A stretch of DNA of 64,000 bases from Flammeovirga aprica JL-4 (GTDB taxonomy: Bacteria > Bacteroidota > Bacteroidia > Cytophagales > Flammeovirgaceae), in the NCBI RefSeq assembly GCF_012844305.1, contig NZ_JABANE010000032.1, positions 1 through 64,000 on the forward strand. Reading direction: 5' to 3'. Position numbers and translations under genes: made by a program. Position 1 is the first letter of the stretch. Each line of letters begins with the position of its first letter. Positions 22,284 through 29,462 of the stretch are shown here, piece by piece. The notes under the pieces were generated by a model. That model saw only the letters and a program-made list of their open reading frames with translations. It was not told the origin of the DNA and searched no databases.

Positions 22284-23363
22284 TTATAATCTTCTATATA
22301 ATTTCTTGATATCCTCTTTTGTCCACTTCTCTTTCCAATCAAGACCGATAGCGTGGTTCCACATGTGAGGAAGGTTGTAAGCAACTTCAGCCATAGCATC
22401 AATTGTTTCTTCAGACCATTCTTTAGAAAGACCTTGAGGAAGATCAACATTGTGCTTCTCAATCATTGACTTGAATTCGTTTACAGCATCACCATAGAAT
22501 TCTTCTAAGTGATAGAAGGCTAAACAGTTTGCATAACCATGTCTTGTACCTAAGATTTTAGATAAACCATAAGATAAAGCGTGACATGCACCCACCTCAG
22601 AGTATGTTAAGCTAAGACCGCCGAATAATGAAGCGATCATTAGTTTTTCATCATTTTCTAAGTTTTGACCAGCGTTATCGCCTAAGTAAACCTCACGGCA
22701 AAGTGCTAATGCTTGGTCACCATATGCTTTTGAGTAAGCGTTGAAGTAAAGACCGCTTTCTGCTTCTATACAGTGGATGTAGCAATCCATACCTGTATAG
22801 AACCATTGGTTAGTATCAACAGTGCTCAATAACTCAGGGTCAAGAACAGCTTGGTTGAATACCGTCCAGTCACACTTCAAACCTAATTTTTTCACAGGAC
22901 CAGTCAATACTGCTGTCATAGAACATTCAGCACCAGTACCTGCTACTGTAGGAACACCCATGTGGTAAACACCAGCCTTCTTTACCAAGTTTAATCCTTG
23001 GTACAATTGAGAAGAACCTTCGTTTGTTACCATTAGGGATAACGCCTTAGCAATATCCATAATAGAACCACCACCGATACCGATGATACCTGCAGGAACA
23101 CCTTTCTCAGCAAGAATTTTATCACGAAGGTTGTCTACTTGATCTGTAGTAGGCTCGTATTGATCAATGTCTTCAAAGAAAACCATATCCTCATCATGTG
23201 CAGGAATACGATCAGCAAGCTCTTTACCTTCGAAATATTTATCTACGATGAAAACCATGAATTTATCGTTCTCATCACGCTTAGCAGCAAGAATGTCATC
23301 AATTTGATTGAATGCACCTTTGCCGTAAACGATTTTATCTATGTTTTTAAAATTCTTATGCAT
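22284..23363 (-). CDS. kdnB: KdnB-like 3-deoxy-alpha-D-manno-octulosonate 8-oxidase (iron-containing alcohol dehydrogenase family)
   Basis: A type III iron-dependent alcohol dehydrogenase fold: NAD-binding GGGSIMD at 97-103 and metal ligands Asp193 and His197 (MDCYIHCIEA), His261 (ACHALSYG) and His275 (GTRHGYANC). KdnB oxidises the C8 hydroxyl of Kdo to the aldehyde that KdnA then aminates, yielding 8-amino-3,8-dideoxy-Kdo for lipopolysaccharide. The call rests on the close resemblance to that subfamily and on the KdnA-like gene 6 bp upstream. Length 359 aa is normal. A general alcohol dehydrogenase is the alternative, but the pairing argues against it. Confidence 0.85.
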   Translation of the reverse strand: MHKNFKNIDKIVYGKGAFNQIDDILAAKRDENDKFMVFIVDKYFEGKELADRIPAHDEDMVFFEDIDQYEPTTDQVDNLRDKILAEKGVPAGIIGIGGGSIMDIAKALSLMVTNEGSSQLYQGLNLVKKAGVYHMGVPTVAGTGAECSMTAVLTGPVKKLGLKCDWTVFNQAVLDPELLSTVDTNQWFYTGMDCYIHCIEAESGLYFNAYSKAYGDQALALCREVYLGDNAGQNLENDEKLMIASLFGGLSLTYSEVGACHALSYGLSKILGTRHGYANCLAFYHLEEFYGDAVNEFKSMIEKHNVDLPQGLSKEWSEETIDAMAEVAYNLPHMWNHAIGLDWKEKWTKEDIKKLYRRL

Positions 23364-23369
23364 GATTTC

Positions 23370-24554
23370 TTATTCTACTACCTTTTTCAATTGAGCAATT
23401 AGTTGATCTGCAAACGCATTGATTTCCTCTTCAGTCCAAGTAGCACGGATACCGATAGACAATAATCTACCAATGATATTTTGTGATTTTGGAAGCTCAA
23501 GGTTTTCCCAATCTTGACGGTGCTCATAGTCATGAATCGCCAATTTGTATGGAGATTTCAAGGCTTTTAAGTGATCCCACTGATTGATGAAGTGATACAT
23601 GTTCGTGTACCAGTACGCTACACCTTGAACTTCTTTCGCCGCTTTCGCTGCTAACTCAGGAGTTCCCATAAAGAAGTTTAAGAAAGTAGCTGAATCACCT
23701 TCTTCGTCAGGTAGGCAACGGAAAGTAATGAAAGGAACTTCATTCTTTAATCTTTCCTTCAAGATTGCTTTGTTCTTTTTGTTGTTGGCACGGATCATCT
23801 CCAACTTACGCATCTGCGCAACTGCAACTGCTGCGTTCAATTCACCTAAACGGTAGTTGAAACCTAATACTGGGTGAGTTTCCATACCTCTGTTATCACC
23901 AATATGCGAGTGACCGTGATCAGAGAACTGTGCCATCACTTCGTATTTAGCTTTGTCGTTTGTAAAACAAACACCGCCTTCACCTGCAGTAGTGATTTTG
24001 AAGAAGTCAAAAGAAACAGCACCTGCCTCACCGAATAAACCTACGTGTTTTCCTTTATAGAAAGCACCTAAAGCTTGTCCAGCATCTTCTAAAAGTTTGA
24101 TATTATGCTTTTTACAAACAGCAAGGATACCATCCATATCTGCTGCAGCACCACACATGTGGATTAGTAAAACAGCTTTAGTTCTTGGTGTAATTGCAGC
24201 TTCGATTGATGCAGCACTTAAGTTAAGCGTTTCATCTACTTCTGCAAATACAGGAATACCACCAGCAAATAATACTGCTTCAATAGGAGCAATAAAAGTA
24301 AAAGGAGTACAGATCACTTCATCACCGTGACCGATTCCAGCAGCAGCCATCATACAAGCTACAGCGGCAGAACCACTTGATACAGCGTGAGCGTGATTAG
24401 CACCAGTATATTCTTCAAATAATTGCTCAAATTCACGAGCTTTCCAATGACCGTTACGTTGGTCATCGTGATTGTATCTGAAAAGCATTCCTGACTCTAA
24501 TACGTCATTTACTTCTTTTCTTTCTTCTGCACCAAAATATTCCGTTCCTGGCAT
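23370..24554 (-). CDS. kdnA: KdnA-like 8-amino-3,8-dideoxy-manno-octulosonate aminotransferase (DegT/DnrJ/EryC1 family)
   Basis: A PLP-dependent sugar aminotransferase: Asp157 (LLEDAGQ) for the cofactor ring nitrogen and Lys186 in FFKITTAGEGG for the Schiff base, with HAVSSGSAAVACMMAAAGIG for phosphate binding. It matches the KdnA subfamily, which transfers an amino group to C8 of oxidised Kdo. It is first of a two-gene operon with kdnB (6-bp gap). A Bacteroidota -7 box is seen about 50 bp upstream. The product 8-amino-Kdo adds a positive charge to the LPS inner core, which is known in Shewanella to affect antibiotic sensitivity. Confidence 0.88.
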   Translation of the reverse strand: MPGTEYFGAEERKEVNDVLESGMLFRYNHDDQRNGHWKAREFEQLFEEYTGANHAHAVSSGSAAVACMMAAAGIGHGDEVICTPFTFIAPIEAVLFAGGIPVFAEVDETLNLSAASIEAAITPRTKAVLLIHMCGAAADMDGILAVCKKHNIKLLEDAGQALGAFYKGKHVGLFGEAGAVSFDFFKITTAGEGGVCFTNDKAKYEVMAQFSDHGHSHIGDNRGMETHPVLGFNYRLGELNAAVAVAQMRKLEMIRANNKKNKAILKERLKNEVPFITFRCLPDEEGDSATFLNFFMGTPELAAKAAKEVQGVAYWYTNMYHFINQWDHLKALKSPYKLAIHDYEHRQDWENLELPKSQNIIGRLLSIGIRATWTEEEINAFADQLIAQLKKVVE

Positions 24555-24602
24555 AATTATATAATATTATTTTACTAAATTTTTTCAATTTCTATAGTCC
24601 GG

Positions 24603-24610
24603 CAAAGGTA
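24603..24610 (-). promoter_or_regulatory. -7 box TACCTTTG upstream of kdnA
   Basis: On the minus strand TACCTTTG matches the Bacteroidota housekeeping -7 consensus TAnnTTTG, 49 bp before the kdnA start. The -33 element is weak (GTTA where TTTG is expected). Confidence 0.5.
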
Positions 24611-24746
24611 CAAAATTTTATGTAGGGTTACATTTAACACTACTTAAATTTTTAGTCTTTCACAGAGATAAAACACTTCAAAATGCCATCTTGACAAAAA
24701 TGAAAGTTATTTAATTATTAGTGCTTTGATTTTGAGGTGAGAAAAT

Positions 24747-24778
24747 AAAAAAGAGACATCTGTTAAGACATCTCTTTT
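24747..24778 (-). terminator. terminator of the outer-membrane gene at 24833
   Basis: On the minus strand AAAAGAGA pairs with TCTCTTTT (24778-24771 with 24756-24749), with short internal pairing, followed by TTATTTTC. Confidence 0.7.
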
Positions 24779-24832
24779 GGTTGTAATTTTCTTTATGATA
24801 GTCTGCTTGAAATAAGAACTAGAGCAAAATTA

Positions 24833-25897
24833 TTAGAATGTAACCCCTTTCATTACATTTTTACCTTTAAAGCCGAATCTATAATTCAAGCCAAACACAA
24901 TCTGGTTTCTACTTCCTAAGAAAGAATATAAAGCAGTAAACTGATATCTCTTATTGTGTTGGTAGTTAATACCTAATGACATACTCCATGGGTAATATAA
25001 AGCCTTGTCAAACTCATAATATAAGGTCATGGGATCAGGACTGTTTAATAGATTACTTGCACCTTGGTAAATAGGTTCTAAGATTTGTTGTTCTGTAGGG
25101 TTTAATTGACCATACCAAGTATCTAAATTCTGACTTACTCTTTGCTTTCCTTCAGGAGTAATACCCACCAGTTTTTCAATGTTTACTGAGCCTCCACTTG
25201 ATTTATTTAATCCTAAATATTGAACACCTACCATGGCTACAATATTTCTATAAGGCTTTTTCCTCCAACGGAACATGTGCCCGACTCTGGCATTGATAAC
25301 ATTGGTTTTAGTCGCTTTATCAGTACTTCCAGTCCAAGTATACACTTGAGTGAAATCGGCAGAAAGTACAATTGGACCAAAACCACCAGCAACCACTGTA
25401 CCCCAACCTACTGAAGGGCCTTCACTTTTTGCTGTGAAATTGGCATTGAAAGGTAATCCTAATCCAACTTCAGTATCAGATTTAATATAACCGCCAATAG
25501 CATAAAGGTCTAGGAAAGGCAGTAACCAGAAATCATACCTTGCTGACACCGCTTGAACGTGAGGTGTCACATTATTAAACCTGGCAAAACCATCAACATT
25601 TAAAAGATTGTTGGCTTTTAAACCTACATTGAGGTTGCTTACCATAAGGTCTTGTTTTGAATAGGCATAATTGATCATTAAACCATTTGGGAAAGGCAAG
25701 TCAAAGCCCATTTTTCTAAGCTTTGATCCCATAATCGGATAATGCCAAGGATATTCAGTTTGTTTCAAACTATCAGTGTAATGTTGGTATATATCGTCAA
25801 TAGCAATATTGGATACAGCACCTTGACCGTATGAATTATTTGAAAGGATAAATAATGAGAAAACAAGTAGACCAAATTGTAAAATTTTCTTTTCCAT
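24833..25897 (-). CDS. outer-membrane beta-barrel protein of unknown function
   Basis: I choose the start at 25897 (MEKKILQFG), which gives a standard signal peptide ending near residue 25 (NNSYGQ); a start at 25966 would run into the promoter cassette. The mature 330 residues are rich in alternating aromatic/polar strands and glycines (GINYQHNKRYQFTALYSFLG, QIVFGLNYRFGFKGK), typical of an outer-membrane barrel. No recognised family or binding motif. It is the first of three consecutive genes that share an upstream cassette (25969-26044 here), each with its own terminator. Confidence 0.75.
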   Translation of the reverse strand: MEKKILQFGLLVFSLFILSNNSYGQGAVSNIAIDDIYQHYTDSLKQTEYPWHYPIMGSKLRKMGFDLPFPNGLMINYAYSKQDLMVSNLNVGLKANNLLNVDGFARFNNVTPHVQAVSARYDFWLLPFLDLYAIGGYIKSDTEVGLGLPFNANFTAKSEGPSVGWGTVVAGGFGPIVLSADFTQVYTWTGSTDKATKTNVINARVGHMFRWRKKPYRNIVAMVGVQYLGLNKSSGGSVNIEKLVGITPEGKQRVSQNLDTWYGQLNPTEQQILEPIYQGASNLLNSPDPMTLYYEFDKALYYPWSMSLGINYQHNKRYQFTALYSFLGSRNQIVFGLNYRFGFKGKNVMKGVTF

Positions 25898-25968
25898 GTT
25901 TTTGTAGCAGAGATGATTGAATAATGTTTGGATTAAATCAATTAGGATTTTATTCCCATTGATCACAT

Positions 25969-26044
25969 TACAAATATCTTACTTATACAAGTGAAAGAGT
26001 TACATGAAATGATTGATGATTTATACATTTTGGTCAAAATCAAA
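25969..26044 (-). promoter_or_regulatory. shared regulatory cassette, copy 1
   Basis: Read on the minus strand: an upstream box TTTTGACCAAAATGTATAA (about 26040-26022), then TGTAACTCTTT (26004-25994), exactly 15 bp, then GATATTTGTA (25978-25969). The last box resembles the Bacteroidota -7 element (GAnnTTTG for TAnnTTTG). The same three boxes at nearly the same spacing precede the next two genes. Confidence 0.75.
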
Positions 26045-26064
26045 CTATGAAAATTAGGGATAAA

Positions 26065-26097
26065 ATAAAAAAGTACCCTCGTGTTAGGAGGGTACTT
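26065..26097 (-). terminator. terminator of the gene at 26138
   Basis: A perfect 10-bp stem, AAGTACCCTC (minus 26097-26088) with GAGGGTACTT (26080-26071), is followed by TTTTTTATTTT on the minus strand. Confidence 0.9.
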
Positions 26098-26137
26098 GTT
26101 GTGTGTGTATAATGCAACTTTGCTGTTAATTTATTTA

Positions 26138-26995
26138 CTATTCTGGGAAGATAAACGTAATCGATGCTCTAAAACCGTATTTCGCTTTTTGAGCGGCAGG
26201 AGCGGCAACATTAAACCTTGGACCTGCTGATAACTGTACTTTTTGTTTACCTAATGAAGCTACTCCACTAATACTTGGTGTAATCCAGATTGTAGTAGAA
26301 TTGTCCATCCAATTTTGTGTTAATTCCATCATTGCTGAAGCACCTGCACCAGATTTCCAGTTATAAGTGGCAAACGGCTGGAAGTAAAACTCGTTGACAT
26401 CTGCTCTTGCAACATCACCTGCCACACTCCAGATTTGATTGACTAGGAAACCATAAGTAAATGCATTCTGCTGTTTCAATGCAACGAATGTTGGTCCTAA
26501 ACCAAACTTACCTGTTCCAAGCATTTTATTGGTAGCTGATGGTACTAAAAATGCTGGACCAATACCCCAAATCAAACCATTTTTTGTTTTGGCAGGGCTA
26601 AAGAATCCACTAAGTACCATATCACCAAGTCCAGATTCAGAATTACCATATCCGGTCACATTATCCTGATGTACAACTGGTAATACCATACGTGTGATAA
26701 GGTTGATGTCCTTGCTTAGTTTAATTGGAACTACAGGCTGAACATTCATTGTATGTCTGGCACCATCATGTTCGCCAATACCAAAGTCCATATTATTTTG
26801 AAATGGAGCACTAATTAGGCTGGCTACAGGGTTGGCTAATTTTTTGGCAATTTCTTCATCTGCATTTTTGTCTTGAGCAAAAACTGATGAAGATCCAAAA
26901 AGGGCAACCAAAGCGACAGCTAGAATAGATTTTACTTTTGATGTTTTTTTTGATTTAAAATTAACTTTGAAATTTTTCATTTTCTTTAGCAACAT
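26138..26995 (-). CDS. outer-membrane transporter-like beta-barrel protein
   Basis: A lysine-rich N-terminus and signal peptide end at about residue 40 (SSSVFAQ). The mature protein resembles the family often annotated simply as 'transporter' or 'neuromedin U' in Bacteroidota and Proteobacteria: AKKLANPVASLISAPFQNN, FGIGE, PVVPIKL, LGDMVLSGFFSP and a terminal strand YGFRASITFIFPE ending near an aromatic. Function of this family is unknown; hydrophobic-compound uptake (MetA-pathway-like barrels) has been proposed for relatives. A start at 26980 (second Met) is also possible. It carries copy 2 of the shared upstream cassette. Confidence 0.8.
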   Translation of the reverse strand: MLLKKMKNFKVNFKSKKTSKVKSILAVALVALFGSSSVFAQDKNADEEIAKKLANPVASLISAPFQNNMDFGIGEHDGARHTMNVQPVVPIKLSKDINLITRMVLPVVHQDNVTGYGNSESGLGDMVLSGFFSPAKTKNGLIWGIGPAFLVPSATNKMLGTGKFGLGPTFVALKQQNAFTYGFLVNQIWSVAGDVARADVNEFYFQPFATYNWKSGAGASAMMELTQNWMDNSTTIWITPSISGVASLGKQKVQLSAGPRFNVAAPAAQKAKYGFRASITFIFPE

Positions 26996-27045
26996 TTGAA
27001 ATGTTTAGGTTGAATCAATCAGGATGTTTGAGTGATTGATTATGT

Positions 27046-27121
27046 TACAAATATCCGCTTTAGAAAAGGGAAAGAGTTGCAGGAAATCTTTATTCATTTA
27101 CATATTTTGATCAACTTCAAA
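27046..27121 (-). promoter_or_regulatory. shared regulatory cassette, copy 2
   Basis: On the minus strand: TTTGAAGTTGATCAAAATA then TGTAAA (about 27121-27097), TGCAACTCTTT (27081-27071), exactly 15 bp, GATATTTGTA (27055-27046). The last two boxes match copy 1 with one change, while the 15-bp spacer differs. Confidence 0.75.
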
Positions 27122-27140
27122 CATTGTATTTACACAAATA

Positions 27141-27162
27141 AAGCCCCGATGAATTACATCGA
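27141..27162 (-). terminator. probable terminator of the lipoprotein gene at 27219
   Basis: On the minus strand CTCGATG pairs with CATCGGG (one G-T pair) around TAATT, followed by GCTTTATTTG. The T-run is weak. Confidence 0.5.
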
Positions 27163-27218
27163 GACTACCTAGTACCAGAACAAAATAAATTGACGATTGA
27201 GACCTAGTACTTAAATGC

Positions 27219-29183
27219 TTATTTATGTTCTAATGTGATTGTTGCTGAAGTAAAGTTATTGGCCACTTTCATGTCTTGATATGCCGAATTATAAAGGTAG
27301 AGCGAGATGATTAGTGAAACTCTATCTTCTGTAATCACTTCTTTAAATAAATCTCCTTGAGCAATGGCAGTCACTAATGACTGTATGATATTTTCAACAC
27401 CAGTTTCTTGAATGTCAATCAAAATGCTTTGAATCAAACCACTAACATTTTCATGGTTGATATTGTCTTTGATAATGTCTAATTCAAATACCATATTGGC
27501 AATTTTATCCGATATTAATTTAGTATTCAGATTTGCAAAACCATCCACAACAGGATATAAGAATTGATATACACTTTCATCGTTGATAATTCCTGTTATC
27601 GCTTCATTGACAGCATTGGCTATTTTGAAAGATAGATAGGCTGCATCTGTATCTTCAATGATGATCAGTAATTTTGAAGAAATGAAATCATAAACTGCAG
27701 GTGAGGCTATTTCTGCTATTGCATCTATCAGTGAGTGAATAACTGGAACCGCTTGTGCATGATCAATTTCTTGAAGCTTCATAATTCCTCCTGCAATTGT
27801 ATTTTGTATAAAGTCATGACTCAGGAATTGATTTTTGATTAAAGCGCTGATTTCTTGAGAAGTTTTTTCAGCACCGCCGTTCAAAGAAATTACAGGTTTG
27901 GCAGCGATAAAAGCAGTTTTTAAAGTAGATTCCATTGATTCATAATCAGGCGTTAATTCAATGCCATCAAAAGTAGCATTAATAAGATTAACTATTGCCT
28001 CAATTTTTAAAGTGGCTTCTTGTGCAAGTTCTCCCATTTTTAAGATGGATGTATCTTCGATCTTCTCAATAATTGGAAATAAAAGATTGTAGAAATTGTC
28101 CTCATTAATCCATTTATCTTCGATTAATACTGTAATTTGATCCGAAACACCATTAATTGTTTCTTCATCTAAAGTTGTAAATTCAGTCCATATTTTAGAA
28201 GCAATTGCATCGATATTCTCCTCTGATAAGATTTTACCCAAGAGTGTCATAATTGTATTTGTAATAACTTGAGCGCTTTCTTCTGGCGAAGCCACTATTT
28301 TGTCTATTTCTGGATAAATAAGGTTGTAGATATTGTCTTTGCTTAAACTATCATGGATTAATTTTACAATTTCAGTACTGATTTTCTTAGTAACCTCTTC
28401 AGAATCAATATCAGTGATTTTATCTAGTTCTTGCTTGATAACGTCTGAAAGCTTTTCTTCTAAGCCTAATGACTCAAGATAATTGAATAATTCCTCTGCG
28501 ATTTTATCAGCGGTTTCTTCTGGAGGTAAATGTTCAATAAATTTACCTTTACCGGCAAGCCATCCTACAAGAGCATCATTAATTACTTTCTGAATGGTTT
28601 CATTATGATACAATAAAGTTGTGATTAACCCTGCAATCTTTTCAGGAGTTCCATTTGCTGCGTATTTCAGTAATTTATCATTTGCACCTTGAATGACAGA
28701 AGAAGCAGTTTCTTCATTGACATGTAAAGTAAAGTGCTTTAATTCTTCATTGTATTGATAATCATAATTCAAATCGATCGTAGCATTGGTAATTCTGATT
28801 TTATTCGAATTAATAATAAAATATCTTCCAATACTATCCGTCAGAAAATCGAGTTCAGCATTAGTTGTAGTAATATCTCTATCAACGGTAAATTCATGAA
28901 TTGTATTTTGCATGTCATCTACGTCATAGACCATATCGTCTAAATCATAATGTCCTTGTTTTAATAAATCTGATTGTGCACCCCACAAAATAGGAGGGGC
29001 GATATCATCACTTTTGGTCACTAATTCAAAGTTATTGAGATACCATTGGTGTTCATTGAGAATTGATTTAGTATTCTGAACATCTTCAATAACAGGGTCC
29101 ATGGGTTGTTCACAACCAATCATGAGCATATTTACTATAGGCAATAAAAATAGATTTCTAAGTTTTTTGGATAGGGTGATCAT
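27219..29183 (-). CDS. large helical-repeat lipoprotein of unknown function
   Basis: The signal MITLSKKLRNLFLLPIVNML leads to lipobox MIGC (Cys24), so the protein is lipidated. Residues about 40-170 form a beta-rich N-terminal region. The remaining ~450 residues are repetitive alpha-helical units of about 70-80 residues with recurring patterns such as DNIYNLIYPEIDKI, DNFYNLLFPIIEKI and ESVYQFLYPVVDGF, each followed by an Ile/Ala-rich amphipathic helix. I recognise no family. Regular helices suggest an elongated solenoid or coiled scaffold at the outer or inner membrane. It is monocistronic and carries copy 3 of the shared cassette with the two barrel genes, implying joint control and perhaps joint function. 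Confidence 0.75.
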   Translation of the reverse strand: MITLSKKLRNLFLLPIVNMLMIGCEQPMDPVIEDVQNTKSILNEHQWYLNNFELVTKSDDIAPPILWGAQSDLLKQGHYDLDDMVYDVDDMQNTIHEFTVDRDITTTNAELDFLTDSIGRYFIINSNKIRITNATIDLNYDYQYNEELKHFTLHVNEETASSVIQGANDKLLKYAANGTPEKIAGLITTLLYHNETIQKVINDALVGWLAGKGKFIEHLPPEETADKIAEELFNYLESLGLEEKLSDVIKQELDKITDIDSEEVTKKISTEIVKLIHDSLSKDNIYNLIYPEIDKIVASPEESAQVITNTIMTLLGKILSEENIDAIASKIWTEFTTLDEETINGVSDQITVLIEDKWINEDNFYNLLFPIIEKIEDTSILKMGELAQEATLKIEAIVNLINATFDGIELTPDYESMESTLKTAFIAAKPVISLNGGAEKTSQEISALIKNQFLSHDFIQNTIAGGIMKLQEIDHAQAVPVIHSLIDAIAEIASPAVYDFISSKLLIIIEDTDAAYLSFKIANAVNEAITGIINDESVYQFLYPVVDGFANLNTKLISDKIANMVFELDIIKDNINHENVSGLIQSILIDIQETGVENIIQSLVTAIAQGDLFKEVITEDRVSLIISLYLYNSAYQDMKVANNFTSATITLEHK

Positions 29184-29240
29184 AACGAATTTCTCTTAGT
29201 TTAAGATTGAAATAAATGAAATATAAGTATCTGATTACCC

Positions 29241-29314
29241 TACAAAGTTCTTGGAATTTGAATGAAAAGAGTTGCACGAAAAAATTAAGAGTTTACATAT
29301 TATCGTCAAATCAA
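29241..29314 (-). promoter_or_regulatory. shared regulatory cassette, copy 3
   Basis: On the minus strand: ATTGATTTGACGATAATATG then TAAA (about 29314-29292), TGCAACTCTTT (29276-29266), exactly 15 bp, GAACTTTGTA (29250-29241). The AACTCTTT box and the downstream TTTGTA are fully kept; the spacer and leader are not. Confidence 0.75.
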
Positions 29315-29404
29315 TGAATGAGATATGTATCAAACATGCTCTAATAAATGGGAAAAGTTAGACTTTGTAAAAGTGTTTTAGAATGTAATTCTAAATTTAA
29401 ATCC

Positions 29405-29446
29405 ATAAAAAAAAGCCTTGATAAAAAATTACCAAGGCTTTTTTCA
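29405..29446 (-). terminator. terminator of the LysM gene
   Basis: AAAAAAGCCTTG (29409-29420) pairs perfectly with CAAGGCTTTTTT (29433-29444), with a T-run on both strands. It lies 19 bp past the LysM gene stop. Confidence 0.9.
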
Positions 29447-29462
29447 TAAAGGTTTTGAGACC

